Assembly (NCBI GenBank): GCA_032622095.1
Contig: CP136066.1
Location: 172,731,164-172,795,163 of the forward strand
Direction of reading: 5' to 3'
Source of the DNA: Siphonodentalium dalli
Taxonomy: Eukaryota; Mollusca; Scaphopoda; Gadilida; Siphonodentaliidae
DNA length: 64,000 nucleotides
Shown: positions 42,026 to 54,540 of the stretch, piece by piece
Layout: every line of letters starts with the position of its first letter
Numbering within the stretch: position 1 is the stretch's first letter
Program-made: the position numbers and the translations under genes
Notes under the pieces: model-generated
The model's database searches: none
Seen by the model: the letters and a program-made list of their open reading frames with translations, nothing else
Told to the model about the DNA's origin: nothing

Positions 42026-42484
42026 AGGAATCACTGAACTAAATGGTTTCCCATAGGCGACAGTGTTAACGTTTCCGCCAAATTCACTGAATTGAAGCCT
42101 GCAGGCCATACCAGTGATGTTTACCCAGCTAGATTGACACCAGTTGATCACGAAAATGCAAGAAAAATCATAGGTCATGTGTTTACTTTTAAAAATAAAT
42201 CCCCAAGTGTACGACGGGGCTATCACACAGCCAAATTTGATCTGGAAAAATCCCAAACTACAGCAGCTAGTTAAATAAATTTCCCGCTCACAAAAATCCA
42301 TTCCCCCATTCATTCACCAGTTTAAATTATTTAGATATTATGTACAAATCAAATAAACGCGATGTCATCCGTTAACAACGTGTCGCATGTATCAGGTGAA
42401 GGTCATTCTTCAGTTACCTTCACCTTTAGGGTTCCACGGTGTACTCGCTCCCCTACTCTAGAACACATTTAGCTCCCTGATTCC
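42026..42484 (+). repeat. Segmental duplication, copy 2
   Basis: It repeats copy 1 including the ORF and its stop, and the acceptor-like TTTCCCATAG is also kept. It is followed by GAAAGGATTAAAG, which resembles a broken AAAGGGTTAA MITE end. The near identity means the duplication is recent or has been homogenised. Confidence 0.75.
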
Positions 42485-43066
42485 GAAAGGATTAAAGAGT
42501 TACAACCAGACAAGCTAAAAAAAATAGTGGTATGTAAGTTCTGTTATATCATGAATGTATGCCCTGTGTTACAACTCACTAAGAAACCATATGGCAGACT
42601 CAAGACAACAATAACGTAAATCACATGAGATTCTGTGAGATTTAGAAGTTTTCTGTGAGTTCCATTGTGTTTCCATCAGATAAGCAAACCATACTGATGT
42701 GCACTTTGTTCCCTGCCTCTCTAGCTGCTTTATCTAAATCATTTTACATTAAACAGATAGGAAACCTATTACTGGTTAATATCCAGAAAGATAACCTCAA
42801 ACATTCGCTCTCGGTGTGGCAGCTATAAGGCTAAATAAAAAAAACATTGTTGTCAGCTGTTGTTGTTGGGATTTCTTTGCCAACCCTATCTATACTCCCT
42901 ACAGTAAAAAGATTTTTGATGTTTTTGTATTTTTTTTTTTTCATTAAAAAACTGATTTTCTTTTTCAATGCCATCTCAGAAAGGTTTGATTTCTCAGTCA
43001 AAACATTGTGTTTTATAAGAGAATCAAAACAAACCTTATAACCTGATAACGCATACATGTACAATG

Positions 43067-43320
43067 TTAACCCATTCTTTACTAAATGGATTATCCTACT
43101 CCCTCATAAAAGTTTATATATTGGAAGGGTCTATTATTCATCTGGAGGGATGTTCATGAAATATGAGCACACAACGTCCAATTGAAAGTGCAGAAAAAAT
43201 CATATTCATCGGTGGGAAATGTTCAGATAATAAGTTCAATTGTTGAACTTATTACATGTATCTGTACATTTCCTATGTGATAACTACTCATCAATGAGTT
43301 TTTAGTACAGAAAGGGTTAA
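43067..43320. mobile_element. piggyBac-like MITE (CTCATCAATGAG type)
   Basis: It runs from TTAACCCATTCTTTACTAAA to AGTACAGAAAGGGTTAA. The inner inverted repeat is around GGAAATGTTCAGATAATAAG. Confidence 0.78.
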
Positions 43321-43767
43321 GTCAAAAGAATAAATACATGTAACTTGAAAGCTTGTAACCTCAACCAGACATTTAATTTTCTTCTGCCTATGAAAATACT
43401 GGTGAAAGTCGTGAATGTATTCTTACCCACTGTATTTTATTAAACATATTTTTAGGACCAGTTGCTTGTATCAGTGGTCTGGGCAGAAATGACAGAAAAC
43501 CCACAGAAAGATAACTTCATACAGTCACACGATATATTTACATGTACACCCACAATTGTGCAGATTAATAGGGTACATATAGGCATATACCCATCCAACA
43601 ACTACATTTGTATGCTCTAAGGCCAAAAAAAAGAAAAGGTTTTGGTTCTCAGGCCCCGCCGCATTGAATAAAAAGGGCCACATTAGAGGAAGGTATCTTT
43701 GTCCATGCTTACTACGTGCAGAAAAAAATAAAAAATAAAAATAAAACCCTCCCTCCCTCATTGATTT

Positions 43768-44387
43768 GAAGAAATTAATCGAAATTAATCGACCCCTTTA
43801 ACGAGGTTGTAGGCCAGTAATAACTGTGGTCATACCTCCAGTCAACCGCAGTCAAGTGGTATCACCACGAATGCTAGTGGTTGACATGCAGTATCAGTCG
43901 GTAATCATATAATAATATTTTTAACTGGGATAACCAAGTAAAATACCACTATCTATAAATTTTGAAACATGTCAGTGTTCGCCCGGTGCCATTTTCAATC
44001 ACCAAGTTTTAAATTCACAAATACCATATCTACACCACCATCAGGGGTATCTTTATTTTCAAGGTAACTAAACAAAAAATATTTCAATTAATAAATTGTT
44101 TACGGTTTATTCAAAATACGAAGTTCGTCAATGCAGCTACGGTACATGCCATGCTACGCCAGAAATAATCAAATTCTCTGACGTGGTTACAATGCTGACT
44201 TTAAAAAAAATAAAATTCATATAAACATTGCATGAAGAATACGGTCTAAACGGGATTGTGAGGTGTTACCATGGTCGTCGGTGGGATAATTGACCATGAT
44301 TGATCACATGAACGTGGTTTAATTCTGTGGTAATACCAGTGGTCAACCGAGTTGATTAAGGAGGGTCGATTAATTAGAACATAGCTG
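43768..44387. mobile_element. Possible longer relative of the TA foldback family
   Basis: Right end (minus reading) CAGCTATGTTCTAATTAATC then GACCCTCCTTAA resembles the foldback termini. The left side has TTAATCGACCCCTTTAACGA. Inner segments include GGTTGACCACTGGTATTACC and its partial inverse near 43845. The boundaries are uncertain. Confidence 0.4.
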
Positions 44388-44389
44388 TA

Positions 44390-45655
44390 AATAAATAGCT
44401 ATCGATTGAACATCAAATTCTTGACAGCCGAGGCCAGGCCATTTTTTAACAGTTTGTCTAATTTTGACGAGACCTTAAAGCAACCTCTGATAATTTAAGG
44501 CAATACATGAGTTGCAACAAATATCGTGGATGCATATTTCATCCTCACTTTGCGCATAATTCGTAAACATGTGCCAATGATAGGGACAAATTGGATATTT
44601 AAAAATCGACATTGAATAAAATCTCAAATATTCGCAGAAACCTAACAGGAAACTCTTGGAGGTCACAGTGGGGTTTAGATTAATAATAAATAGTAATTGA
44701 TCCATTTATTACAGGTATTCTGCAGCAATTAGTTTAATGGGTGGAGAAATTATCAACCTGGAACCGACATGCTACATACATGTAGCTGCCAACATGGGCG
44801 CAACTTCCGATCAAGCATTTCTGCTCCAAGCCATGTACTTGGTTACATGTCTACATAACCACTGGTATGAAACCAGAGGAGGAGCATAATATATTATTGG
44901 GATGGCTATGATATACATGTATACCGGTATGAGATCACCATCATCTTATAAATACATGTAGCAGCTTTGATAGATATGGTATATCAATTGGGTCAGACAT
45001 TTGGAAATCCTGGGTACCCAAATCAATGTTTTAGATATCCTGGATAACCAAATGAAAGTTTTGGAGATCCTTGGTACCATATTATATATCAACAAGAACA
45101 TACAAACTTAACCAATTCAGCCATGTGAGTTAAATATAATTAAAAGGCTGATTCGTCTACAGACGTTCCTGGTGTGAGGGTCTAGGAAGGTCGCAAATAT
45201 TGAATATTCGTAGGGCCATTGTTTTTATCACCAATTGAACATCAATTCCTTATAAATAGTGCTCGATCTGTCTTCTAATCATCACATGAACGAAAAAATC
45301 TCACACATCTAGAAGCATGCCGTTGAGAATTTTTTGCTCTACTCCAATCATCGTGTGCTTTTCAGAGCATTTATATCATATTGTAAAACTATTTCTGACC
45401 CATGAGAAATAATTAGGGCGCATTTAAGAGCACGAATGCCACTCAAACGGACGTAAACCTATTTGGAAAATTTATTACAAAAATTATAAACTGACAATTT
45501 AATCAACAGTTTTTCTGAAAGGTCGCAACGAGTGTGTGTAAAATTGACAATACGATTTAGGTACCTGTACAATTGAGCAGATAGCGAAGTAAAATTGGTT
45601 TGTGGGCCGTCCTCTGAGCTACACCTTTGACACGATTGAGGGTTCAAATCCGACC
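44390..45655. other. Stretch without recognised features
   Basis: No coding or repeat boundaries are supported. A short direct repeat, TTTTGGAGATCCTTGG/TTAGATATCCTGG, lies around 45000-45080. Confidence 0.35.
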
Positions 45656-45657
45656 TA

Positions 45658-46032
45658 CCCCGCTGGACAAAACAAGTGTCCATTGGCACCGCGGTGTATT
45701 TGCCGTTCGGCTGCGGTGTCAGAGTTTGTAACTGCAGTTGAGCACCGCGGCCGAACAGCAAGTACACTACGGCCGAACGGCAAGTTCACTGCGTCCGAAC
45801 GGCAACTACCCTCGCGGCCGAATGACATGTACACCGTGGTTAGATTTCTGGTTTGTATTTTCTTTTTTCAGTTTAATGAAAGTAGACCGCGGCAACTACA
45901 CCATGTCAAATAGCAAGTAAACCGCAACCCAACTGTAGTTAGCCGGTGGAGCTGCGGGGTAGTTGCATTTCGGCCGTGGTGGCAACGCTAACCGCACCGC
46001 AGTTAAGTGGACACTTGTTTTGTCCAGCAGGG
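45658..46032. mobile_element. GC-rich TA-flanked element, copy 2
   Basis: It runs from CCCCGCTGGACAAAACAAGT to its inverse with TA on both sides. It has the same CCGCGG-rich unit chain as 25733-26115, with point differences. Confidence 0.82.
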
Positions 46033-46837
46033 TAGTATTGGTCAGACTTCGCCATCTGTATTCTCAGTATATTTAACAATCGAAGCCATGATCGGTGATC
46101 TGAGAACGATTCCAGAAGCAAAAGAATCTCCGACAAAATTTGAAAAACACATACTAGTACATGTACTGGGCGAATTTTGTACCTCTGCTAATGTCATGAC
46201 CAGGGATGACATTTATTTAGGCTGAGCAAAGTCGGATTGGGAGCCGACACTAAATGGTGCGTCTATAACCAGAATTGGTTCCAGCAGTGAAATATATACA
46301 GATATAGATGGCTGTCCTGTGTGCAACAATGTGCACATGTTAAATAGTCCTACCCTGGCGAAGTCAGATTCGGCGAAAAAAATACTGGACAAATTGGGTG
46401 GTGGATCCCAGTGCGCCTATGGCCATCATTGGCCACTGCACTGAAAACTCTAGATAGTAGATACAGATGAGCAGCTTAGTTTGTGAATGACTGTACTGTA
46501 CAAGGACTAAGGTGTAGGAATAACTTTGAAGATATTTCAAATATCACCTTGCTAACATATGTGACACACATCGTTTCAAACGGATCCTATCGAGGAGTAA
46601 AATTATATGAAGTCACAGCAGGCCTGTAAGATCACACGATGTTTTTGACGGAAAACTTCCGAATTCCTACCTGGTCGACTCACCTCGTAATCAGTCATTC
46701 GGGTTAGTCAACAGGTGATTCGACCGAATTGTCACCAAATCATTGTTTGTCGGTGTCAGTTTTCCCCCAGTTTGTACAACATTTGAACCATAATTACGCA
46801 TATCTACTAATAAAAGATTTATCGACAATTTACCTGT

Positions 46838-46960
46838 TATATGCGAGAAAACAATTTTAAAATTCAATCAAAAACAGACGCCATCTTGCTCCAGTTTTAT
46901 CATCCGGGAATGTCAGATTCTACCATTCACCGATAGGTGTCGCACACCTGTTATGCACCG
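46838..46960 (-). promoter_or_regulatory. Candidate promoter and non-coding first exon
   Basis: On the minus strand, GGAGCAAGATGGCGTCTG contains the AAGATGGCG core of YY1-type start-proximal elements. It is followed by a short stretch to ATAACAG|GTAAATTG, a good splice donor. The ATG frame stops after six codons, which suits a leader exon. It is on the same strand as, and 28 kb upstream of, the PAK4-like start exon. Linking the two is inference. Confidence 0.3.
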
Positions 46961-46967
46961 GAAAACT

Positions 46968-47237
46968 TCAAAGTGCCGGTACCTGGCTCTCGGAAGATAT
47001 CTGAGGGTGGGTCGTACCTGTAGTTTTGAGGTGTATCGGGTTCAAGGGTTGGTAATTTGATTCAGATTCCGAAGTTTGGACTTTTCGTAAGAGTCGGGCA
47101 GTCAATTGAAAGTGTCTTGATTTCAAGAACGTCGAGACAACTTTGTGGGAGGGGGTGGACCGACACATTTTTTGATTACTCTGAACAAAATTAACATTTT
47201 GTGGGAAGGATCTGCGCTCCAATTTCGAAGGGCTCAA
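46968..47237 (-). other. Unrecognised 89-codon ORF next to the candidate promoter
   Basis: It begins MSPSKLERRSFPQNVNFVQS, is rich in Ser, Lys and Thr, and ends before the candidate promoter. There is a CAG|GTACCGG donor-like site near its end. It could be an exon of an unknown gene or chance. Confidence 0.2.
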
Positions 47238-47598
47238 ATTTAAAAGTGTATTTCAATAACATATATTTTGCAATGTATGCATGCAATGATGTAGGCCTAC
47301 CGTATATGTAATGTATGCCAATGTACTGCATAAGTCGGAATTCAATTTCCTAAATTCCAAGGACATACATGCTAAGTATACAGCGACATTCTTACGCATT
47401 CACAAAACATATTAAATTTTTCTTGGATTTAAATTAATTAGCATATACTTTATTGCTTATGGGCATACACCAACATATTATGCACATCATGTACCCGGGG
47501 CCCTCTCGCCCCTACCCTCGATCATACCTCCATTTTCTTTCCCAATCGAGAACCTACATGCACTCATTCCACATTCTTACGCATTCACTTAAAGCAAG

Positions 47599-48050
47599 TT
47601 AAAGGTACTCAATACGATCAGACGCTCCTAAATTACTATTTATTTGGCCCCGGGGGTAACAAATATTTGATTCGAGTCGAGGAACCCACCCATCAAAGCT
47701 GAGAGTGATCAGATATCGATTTTTGAAGTCTGTTATTTCTCGAGATGTGTAATAATATATGGACCAGAAACACGTAAATATATAGTCAAACGGAGGGTCG
47801 CGGACAAAATTGCGGATGAAGATGGATAACTCTAAAATTTCGTGTACGGCCATATTTTGTTGAAAAAAATGTTGATAAATAACAAGTTTTGGGAAATTTG
47901 ATACCATAGTTGACAGTTTTTTTTAGCATTATTTTGTTGCAATAAATCTATTCTGATAACTAAAGCGTATTTTTGAAGAAATGTTGTTGTTGTTGTTGTT
48001 GTTGTATCTTGGTGGTATGGGGACCGTCTGATCGGATTGAGTACCTTTAA
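47599..48050. mobile_element. Dispersed ~450-bp TTAA element, copy 2, with both ends matching
   Basis: It has TTAAAGGTACTCAATACGAT on the left and the inverse of TTAAAGGTACTCAATCCGAT on the right, so this copy shows true terminal inverted repeats. A (GTT)n run lies near the right end, as in the other copies. Confidence 0.75.
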
Positions 48051-48267
48051 ATATTCTTGGTATTTTAAAATTCAACTATTTTGAAGCTCAACGTTTGAAA
48101 AGGTGCGGGGTGGTACAAATTTTAATGTACCGCGGTATTAACTGCTTTCACTGTATAGGCCAAACTCAGATGTAATAATTATGAACGCTCTTTAGTTTTA
48201 CCATCTAGCTATACACATATAATAGTATGTAACTAACAGGGAATGCCACAAAGTGGTCCTGCTATCT

Positions 48268-48580
48268 TCTATATATTTTGGAACTTCTGTCTGTATGTAT
48301 ATATATATATATGTGTGTATGTATGTATTATGTGTGTGTGTTATAGACTCGAAAACTGCTCGACCGATCCGACTCAAATTTGGTATGTAGGCCTACTTCG
48401 ATCCCGGGAACAATATGGGCGGGTCCAATTCACGCGCGATCGTGCCCTTGACCTCGCTCGTATACGCTCATATAGGCATGTTTCTGGACCGATCGAACAA
48501 TAGTTTTTTCTTTCTCCTAATACCAGTCCTGTCAACGTTATTCCCTAAATAGCCCGAACGAAGTCGGGCACATCAGCTAG
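48268..48580 (+). mobile_element. Non-autonomous Helitron
   Basis: The 3' end has the hairpin GCCCGAACGAAGTCGGGC (48552-48569), then ACATCAG and CTAG followed by T, the Helitron terminator and target form. The interior GAAAACTGCTCGACCGATCC and ACTCAAATTTGGTATG is typical of Helitron bodies that I know. The 5' end is guessed at TCTTCTATATA (48268) after an A. No RepHel gene is present. Confidence 0.7.
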
Positions 48581-48584
48581 TTTG

Positions 48585-51071
48585 CTATATATGATGTCGG
48601 TGGCCCATACCTTTATTAAGGGAGTGAGAAATAAATGAATTGATTGAATTGCTATGATGTTGGTGGGGCAAATATGATTTTGTTGAGGAAAAGTACCGTT
48701 ATTTTTACATTGACATTTTAATCGATATCTTTGCATGATAAACCGAACGATTCGAATTAGAAAAGCCCGTATACTTGAATTTATAAAACATCTATATATA
48801 AGAACACGTTTTAATAATGTCCCCATTGGTTCTGACAATATATATAGACCATAATCAAATAGCTCTTCCCATCGCTTTGCAACAGTTGCAAATTTTTAAA
48901 AATATTTTAGAATAAAAGTTTATGTGTTCTTGGATGTTTCTTGCAGACGTACACTTGTATATCTGGGGTTTTGAGCGAATTAGCCAAAGACGGCGAAAAA
49001 GATAATTAAAGACATATTATGTATTATTTCAGTCAATTAAAGACATATGGTGTACTTACGTTAGTGAATAACACTTATAAGTTAGTATCCAAACACTATC
49101 CCCGTTGCAAGAATGTAGCAATGAACTATAATATTGTCGAAAATTCCAACCATATCGGCTTTAACATTTCAGAGAAAACAACGGTTGAACAAATGTAAAT
49201 ATTTACTACTTTATTTGGGACGCATTATTGGGCATAAACATTCGGCAATGATTCTGCGAATAATAAACAGTAGTTTTATTTAAACAGTGTGTGTGATTCG
49301 TTTATAACAATGGCGCTGTTTTCTGACTATATGGACATAACATTTATGAAAATAACTTATTTTGACATGATTATTTCAATTTATTTACTCCTTTCTGATC
49401 ACCTCAGCGGAGTGTTTCACATCACTTTAAAGAAAAATAACCGGTTCTTAACAGCGTCATTTTGCGCCACCAGACATCATGGTAAATTAGCAGGACCCAG
49501 GTGCACCAGCATTATATATCATGTCACGAATCTCTACTCTATATCTACGTCCGTATATATCATATTCCACCAGTACAAAACCTGGGAACATTGGTGTTCT
49601 GATCGGTTCTGACAGGGAACTTTATAACATTGAACAAACAAGGCAGGGAACATATTTCAATGGTAAAACTTGTTTTTCAATAATCTACACTTCTCATTAT
49701 AGGGAGTGGTCCAGCTCGAGGTTTGTGAGCCGACATCGCAATAAACAATGAATCTACAACAACATCAGAGAAAACTCTCAGGACCACTTGCATGACTTGG
49801 GTCTTACACTGTAAATGTTAACAAACCGGCCCACCTGGTCATGCATGTGGTCCTACGCTAATGTGCTATGATGCTGGTGGATTCTGCTGAATTGACATTA
49901 TGCTGGTATGGCAAACTGATGATGTTATATATGGAGAAGTACCGTTATCAGGACCACAAAGGCACCAACATCGTAGCAGACTATAGCAGGACCAGGGGTG
50001 AAACCCGACGTATCAGCACACGGAATTATAAACGATGTAGGGGGAGTAAGTCTACATTTGCACATGCAGAAGATATTCAAGATATAAACCCTGTCTCCCC
50101 CAATGCCAGGTCAATATGTGTATGTCCACAACACTGTTGGATTTTAAACCCTTTTTCTTTTTGACTTACATGGACCCCCGCTCCCTGCAAGGCATATGCA
50201 CATGCTCAAGCATATAACATGTAACAATATATCAGGCTTTTGGTGTGACTAGTAGAATATAGCACAAGAGTGTAATATAACCCTGGTTATACTTATAGAG
50301 TCCGAGTGTGTGTTAGCGCTTAGGGAGAGGGTGTGTGTGTGGGGGGGGGGTATACCTGATTAATAATTATGGTGAAAATAAAGAGCGTTTGTCTCAAGTT
50401 TGTGGAGAAATTACTTTATTCATGTACTAACTCGATGTCGGATCCACACAAGATTATGACAATTTTCTGTAATATAAATTATTTATTGCAAATGTTCAGC
50501 TATTTGTACATTTTATTGACCTTAATTCTGCCTCGATCGAAGAAACGACACCCTATCCAAACGACACCCTATCCAAACGCTAGGAACGATAGATAGATAG
50601 AATTTATTCAATGACTCGTAAGTTGCAAAAAAACAAATGAACATATATATGATGAATACACATCGGAAGTTCGATCGAATAAAGAATACATACAGAAAGC
50701 GCAGGGAAGAGATGCCATCTTTAGTACACTAAATGTTGCTAAATAATAAACACTGATAACAGAGGACTCACAACCCAACCCCCCCCCCCCAACACGGTCG
50801 TGTGTCCCTGCATTCGTCACACCCAACCGATGTATCATGTATGGCGGTGTGCATTTTACGGTTTCTCGATGTTGAAGTAATAACCGCAGAAGCGTTTCTT
50901 CAACACTGCAACTGCACAGTCAATTCGTTATAGAGTTATCCCGCCTCTATTGGTAGGCCAATAAGTAGGCATTCGTTCAAGCGATTTCACACCAAATATC
51001 TATCAGAATTTCCTGAGCCAATTTTCTGCCTGCCAGACAAAAGATAATCGCGAAAACCCACCAAATCACAA
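48585..51071. other. Long stretch with few recognisable features
   Basis: At 49480-49650 a phrase with CATATTCCACCAGTACAAAA and CTGACAGGGAACTTTAT recurs at about 63600-63720, so it is a dispersed repeat. A G run is at 50341 and a C run at 50779. The ORFs show no known motif. Confidence 0.4.
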
Positions 51072-51438
51072 TTAAAGGGGTACTGTACACTAAATCCGGC
51101 CATTTGTGCGACCATCTCCTTTTATACTCAACAGAATATATACAACAAATGAATGTATTTGAGCCACATATTAGTGCAAAATACACCCATGCGCTCTATG
51201 AACGATGCAAACAACACACTGAACAACATGGTAATAATAATGAAAATGAATTCATTACTTCAGCCATTTATTCATTTTCATTATAATTACCATGTTGTTT
51301 GCATCATTCTTAGAGCACACAAGTTTATTTTACACTAATCCGTGGTTCAAATTAATTCATTTGTTGCATATATTCTGTTGAGTATAAAAGGAGATGGTCC
51401 CCTAAATGGCCGGATTTAATGTACAGTAACCCTTTAAA
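51072..51438. mobile_element. ~367-bp foldback element (TTAAAGGGG ends), copy 2
   Basis: It runs from TTAAAGGGGTACTGTACACT to the inverse of TTTAAAGGGTTACTGTACAT. The arms share CCGGCCATTT, ACCATCTCCTTTTATACTCA and ACAACAAATGAAT. It is better preserved than the 30389 copy. Confidence 0.75.
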
Positions 51439-51439
51439 T

Positions 51440-52631
51440 TACACGTCGAAAACGAGAACATAATCCCGTATATAATTGATAACGCTCTTTATCATTTTGC
51501 CGTTTTTGGACAGCCAAAGCGTGGACGCTTTTTATCATATCGTATGTCTGTGTGTCGCATCTGAACGCAATTCATGGCTGCTTTCAAAAGAGGGGGCAAT
51601 GACGTTGTTCGCTTTTTCCACTCTTGAGTTATCCTTCTTTTATATCGAATATATTGGGTGTATTGTGCGCAGATATCTCAGCCATGTTTCATCGGATCTC
51701 AATGAAACATGACCAGAATGGATGTTCACCAACAGGAGTGCTTTCAAATGAGGGCCAATTGACGCCGTGTTATTGAGTTATTTTTCGTTGTTTATCTGGA
51801 AATAATGGTGTTATCGGTCACTTTTAGAGCTATTTATCCTTGTGTTTATTTGTCCCCCGAATTTTTTTTTTCGGGAGACTATTAAAATAGCCGATGTCCG
51901 TGCGTCCGGAAATGGTTTCCGGATGATAACTTTAGATTCGGTTATTAGATCAAAAGCAAATTTCATAGGTGAGTTTATCAGACCAAAATACAAATCAAGT
52001 TCGAATATGGGTTTGCTCTGCCCATTTTTGCGAGAGTTGTGGCCCTTTTTCGACTTGGAATCCTGTCAATTTCTGGTTTCCGAATGATATCTTCAGTTTG
52101 TGTAATCATATCTGAACCAAATTTGGAATGTGCGTTTATCAGCTCGAAATACAGGTCAAATTCGAATATTGGTACGATCCACCCATTTTGTTCTGAAATT
52201 TTGTATCGGATTTAGGGTCCTTGTTATTTTTTTCAGAAAAGCTGATGCCCCAAATGAAGCCACTTTTTCGGGGGACACTGTGGCCGGACGGCCTTTTATT
52301 TAAATATGTGTTCGTAGTGTCCTTGTTTCAACTTTGCACCATGGTGACATTCAGGGATGTGTCCATTACTTTGCAAAGTGATGCATCACCATTATCTTCA
52401 AAAGTTATGCATTGTAATTAATTTCAGTGTGTTAGGTTTAAATTATAAAATAAATGATGTGTTTGTTGTCTCTATGCCTACCCAAAAAGTCACACCCACC
52501 CTAATTTGTTATCTATTTTTTTGTTCTTCTATAAATTATACATTAATGTTGTTGTTTTTTTTCAACAAAAATCTAAGCTTTTGTGTGTGACTGGGCCTAT
52601 GAGAATGATATAATGGTAGTCGTAATTTCCC
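51440..52631. repeat. Stretch with dispersed mollusc-type repeat phrases
   Basis: It contains TCGGGAGACTATTAAAATAG and two copies of phrases such as CAAGTTCGAATATGG and GTGGCCCTTTTTCGACTTGG, and ends near TTTTTCGGGGGACACTGTGG. There are no coding signals. Confidence 0.4.
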
Positions 52632-53105
52632 TTAAAGATGCATAATCCATATTAACGCTCGCAAATTACTATTTCATTGGCTTCGGGGTTAAAAAAAATA
52701 TTTGATTCGAGTCGAGGAACCCACCCATCAAAGCTCAAAGTGATCATATATCGATTTTTGAAATCTATTATTTTCACCACCGATAATTTTTAGTGCCACA
52801 GTAAAGAGTCGACGAGAAGACGGTCTCGGACCAAATTACGGATGAAGGTGGATAACTCTAAAATCAAGTGGCTTTTTGTGTCAGATATTTGACAAACCGG
52901 CAAACTTTTGTTGAACAAAATGTTGATAAATAACAGGTATTGGGAAATTTTATACTATATATAGTTGACTGTGGTTAGCATTATTTTTGGGCAATTAATC
53001 GATTTTGATAACTGAAGCGGCATTTTAAAAAATGCTGTTGTTGTTGTTGTTGTTGTTGGAAATTTGATGATATGGGAACCATCGAATCGGATTGAGTACC
53101 TTTAA
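52632..53105. mobile_element. Dispersed ~450-bp TTAA element, copy 3
   Basis: It runs from TTAAAGATGCATAATCCATA to GGATTGAGTACCTTTAA, with the shared TTGATTCGAGTCGAGGAACC and a (GTT)n run. It is closely similar to copy 1. Confidence 0.75.
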
Positions 53106-53690
53106 ACAACGAGAGACATTCCATAAGCAATATACTCATTAAACAAGTGGTAAACAAGAGCAATCCTTATCTGCCCTATTTCTTCCAAGATAATGGTACA
53201 ATCTTTATAGGCCTAAGATAAATGACGACAATCTGATTCTCCCCATGAACATTTATTTATTATACCCTATCATATTCTGTGTCAATGTATCATGGTTGCA
53301 GATAGATATATGCACATATCGGTAATCTCACTCGACAATAAAAAAAATAAAATAAAACACACACATTTAAAATCAAACGCTAGAAATTACTCCAAAATCC
53401 GCGACAAAGGAAACTAGCACTTTGACTTTGTATCAGTGCACCCATTAAGGGATTGGGGGATTGTGACTTAACTGCTGTCTTTGTAGACAATATAAATCAA
53501 TTTGACGAATGAGCAAATTGATTGATTGATTTTTATTGCGTGATAAACAAATATATGTAACAGGTTAATAATTATAATACAGCTAAACCGTCATTTATTA
53601 CGCAAATTAGCAACCGGTCCTGATGTGTGAAGTCATATCTGTACAGACATCTACTTCTGTATTTTAATACAAAGCATACACATATACCAG

Positions 53691-54048
53691 TTAAAGATGC
53701 ACAGTCCGATTTAACGCACTTAAATTACTATTTCTTTGGCTTCGGTGGTAAATTAGATTTGAGTCGCGGAACTGTCCCATCAAAGCCCAGAGTTATCAGA
53801 TTTCGAGTTTTGAAATCTGTTATTTTTCACCACCTCGAATATTTGGTGGCCCGGCAAATATTCGACGAATGCTGACCAACATACTCTCAATACCATATTG
53901 GGTTAAACAAATATTTGACAGTGGTTAGCATTATGTTTTGGCAATTAATCGATTCTGATAACTGAAGCGGCATTTCAAGAAATGTTGTTGTTGTTGTTGT
54001 TGGAATCTGATGATATGGGGACAATCGAATCGGATTGTGTAACTTTAA
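53691..54048. mobile_element. Dispersed TTAA element, copy 4, internally deleted
   Basis: It runs from TTAAAGATGCACAGTCCGAT to GGATTGTGTAACTTTAA. About 100 bases of the middle are missing relative to copy 3. Confidence 0.65.
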
Positions 54049-54188
54049 GCTGGAACCCTTGTTGTACTTATTAAATACTCCAAGCTGGGGAGTTTATTTT
54101 CTTGGAACAAGATTAGAGAAATATAGTTATGATGGTACTCGCCATATTGATTCACAATTACTGTTGCTTTTCTGGGGCAAAACCATAT

Positions 54189-54440
54189 CAAACCTTGAAA
54201 TAGGGTGTCTGTCATTTGCAGAATGAGGTCCCCAGAGGGTGAATTTAGTGATGCTACCCCCATAGCGGGCTAGCATCACCAAATTCACCCTCTGGGGACC
54301 TCGTTCTGCTTACACCTCAGTAGAATGAGGTTCACAGAGGGTGAAATTGGTGTGCTAGCCCACTATGCGGGGTAGCATCACTAAATTCACCCTTTGGGGA
54401 CCTCATTCTGCAAATGACAGACACCCTATTTCAAGGCTTG
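54189..54440. mobile_element. 252-bp hAT-type MITE, exact 8-bp duplication
   Basis: It runs from CAAACCTTGAAATAGGGTGT to the inverse of CAAGCCTTGAAATAGGGTGT, flanked by AACCATAT at 54181-54188 and 54441-54448. It is nearly identical to the 25375 copy. Confidence 0.92.
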
Positions 54441-54540
54441 AACCATATATACCAAAAACTCATATGATCCTTGTATTGTTTTAAACTCCCACTCGACAGA
54501 TCACCATCATTATTCATGAAAGACACTGAGGACATATTTG

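Noticed and set aside
48243-48503. 86-codon plus-strand ORF
   Set aside because: It lies in the non-coding body of the Helitron and starts in a (TA)n/(TG)n tract.
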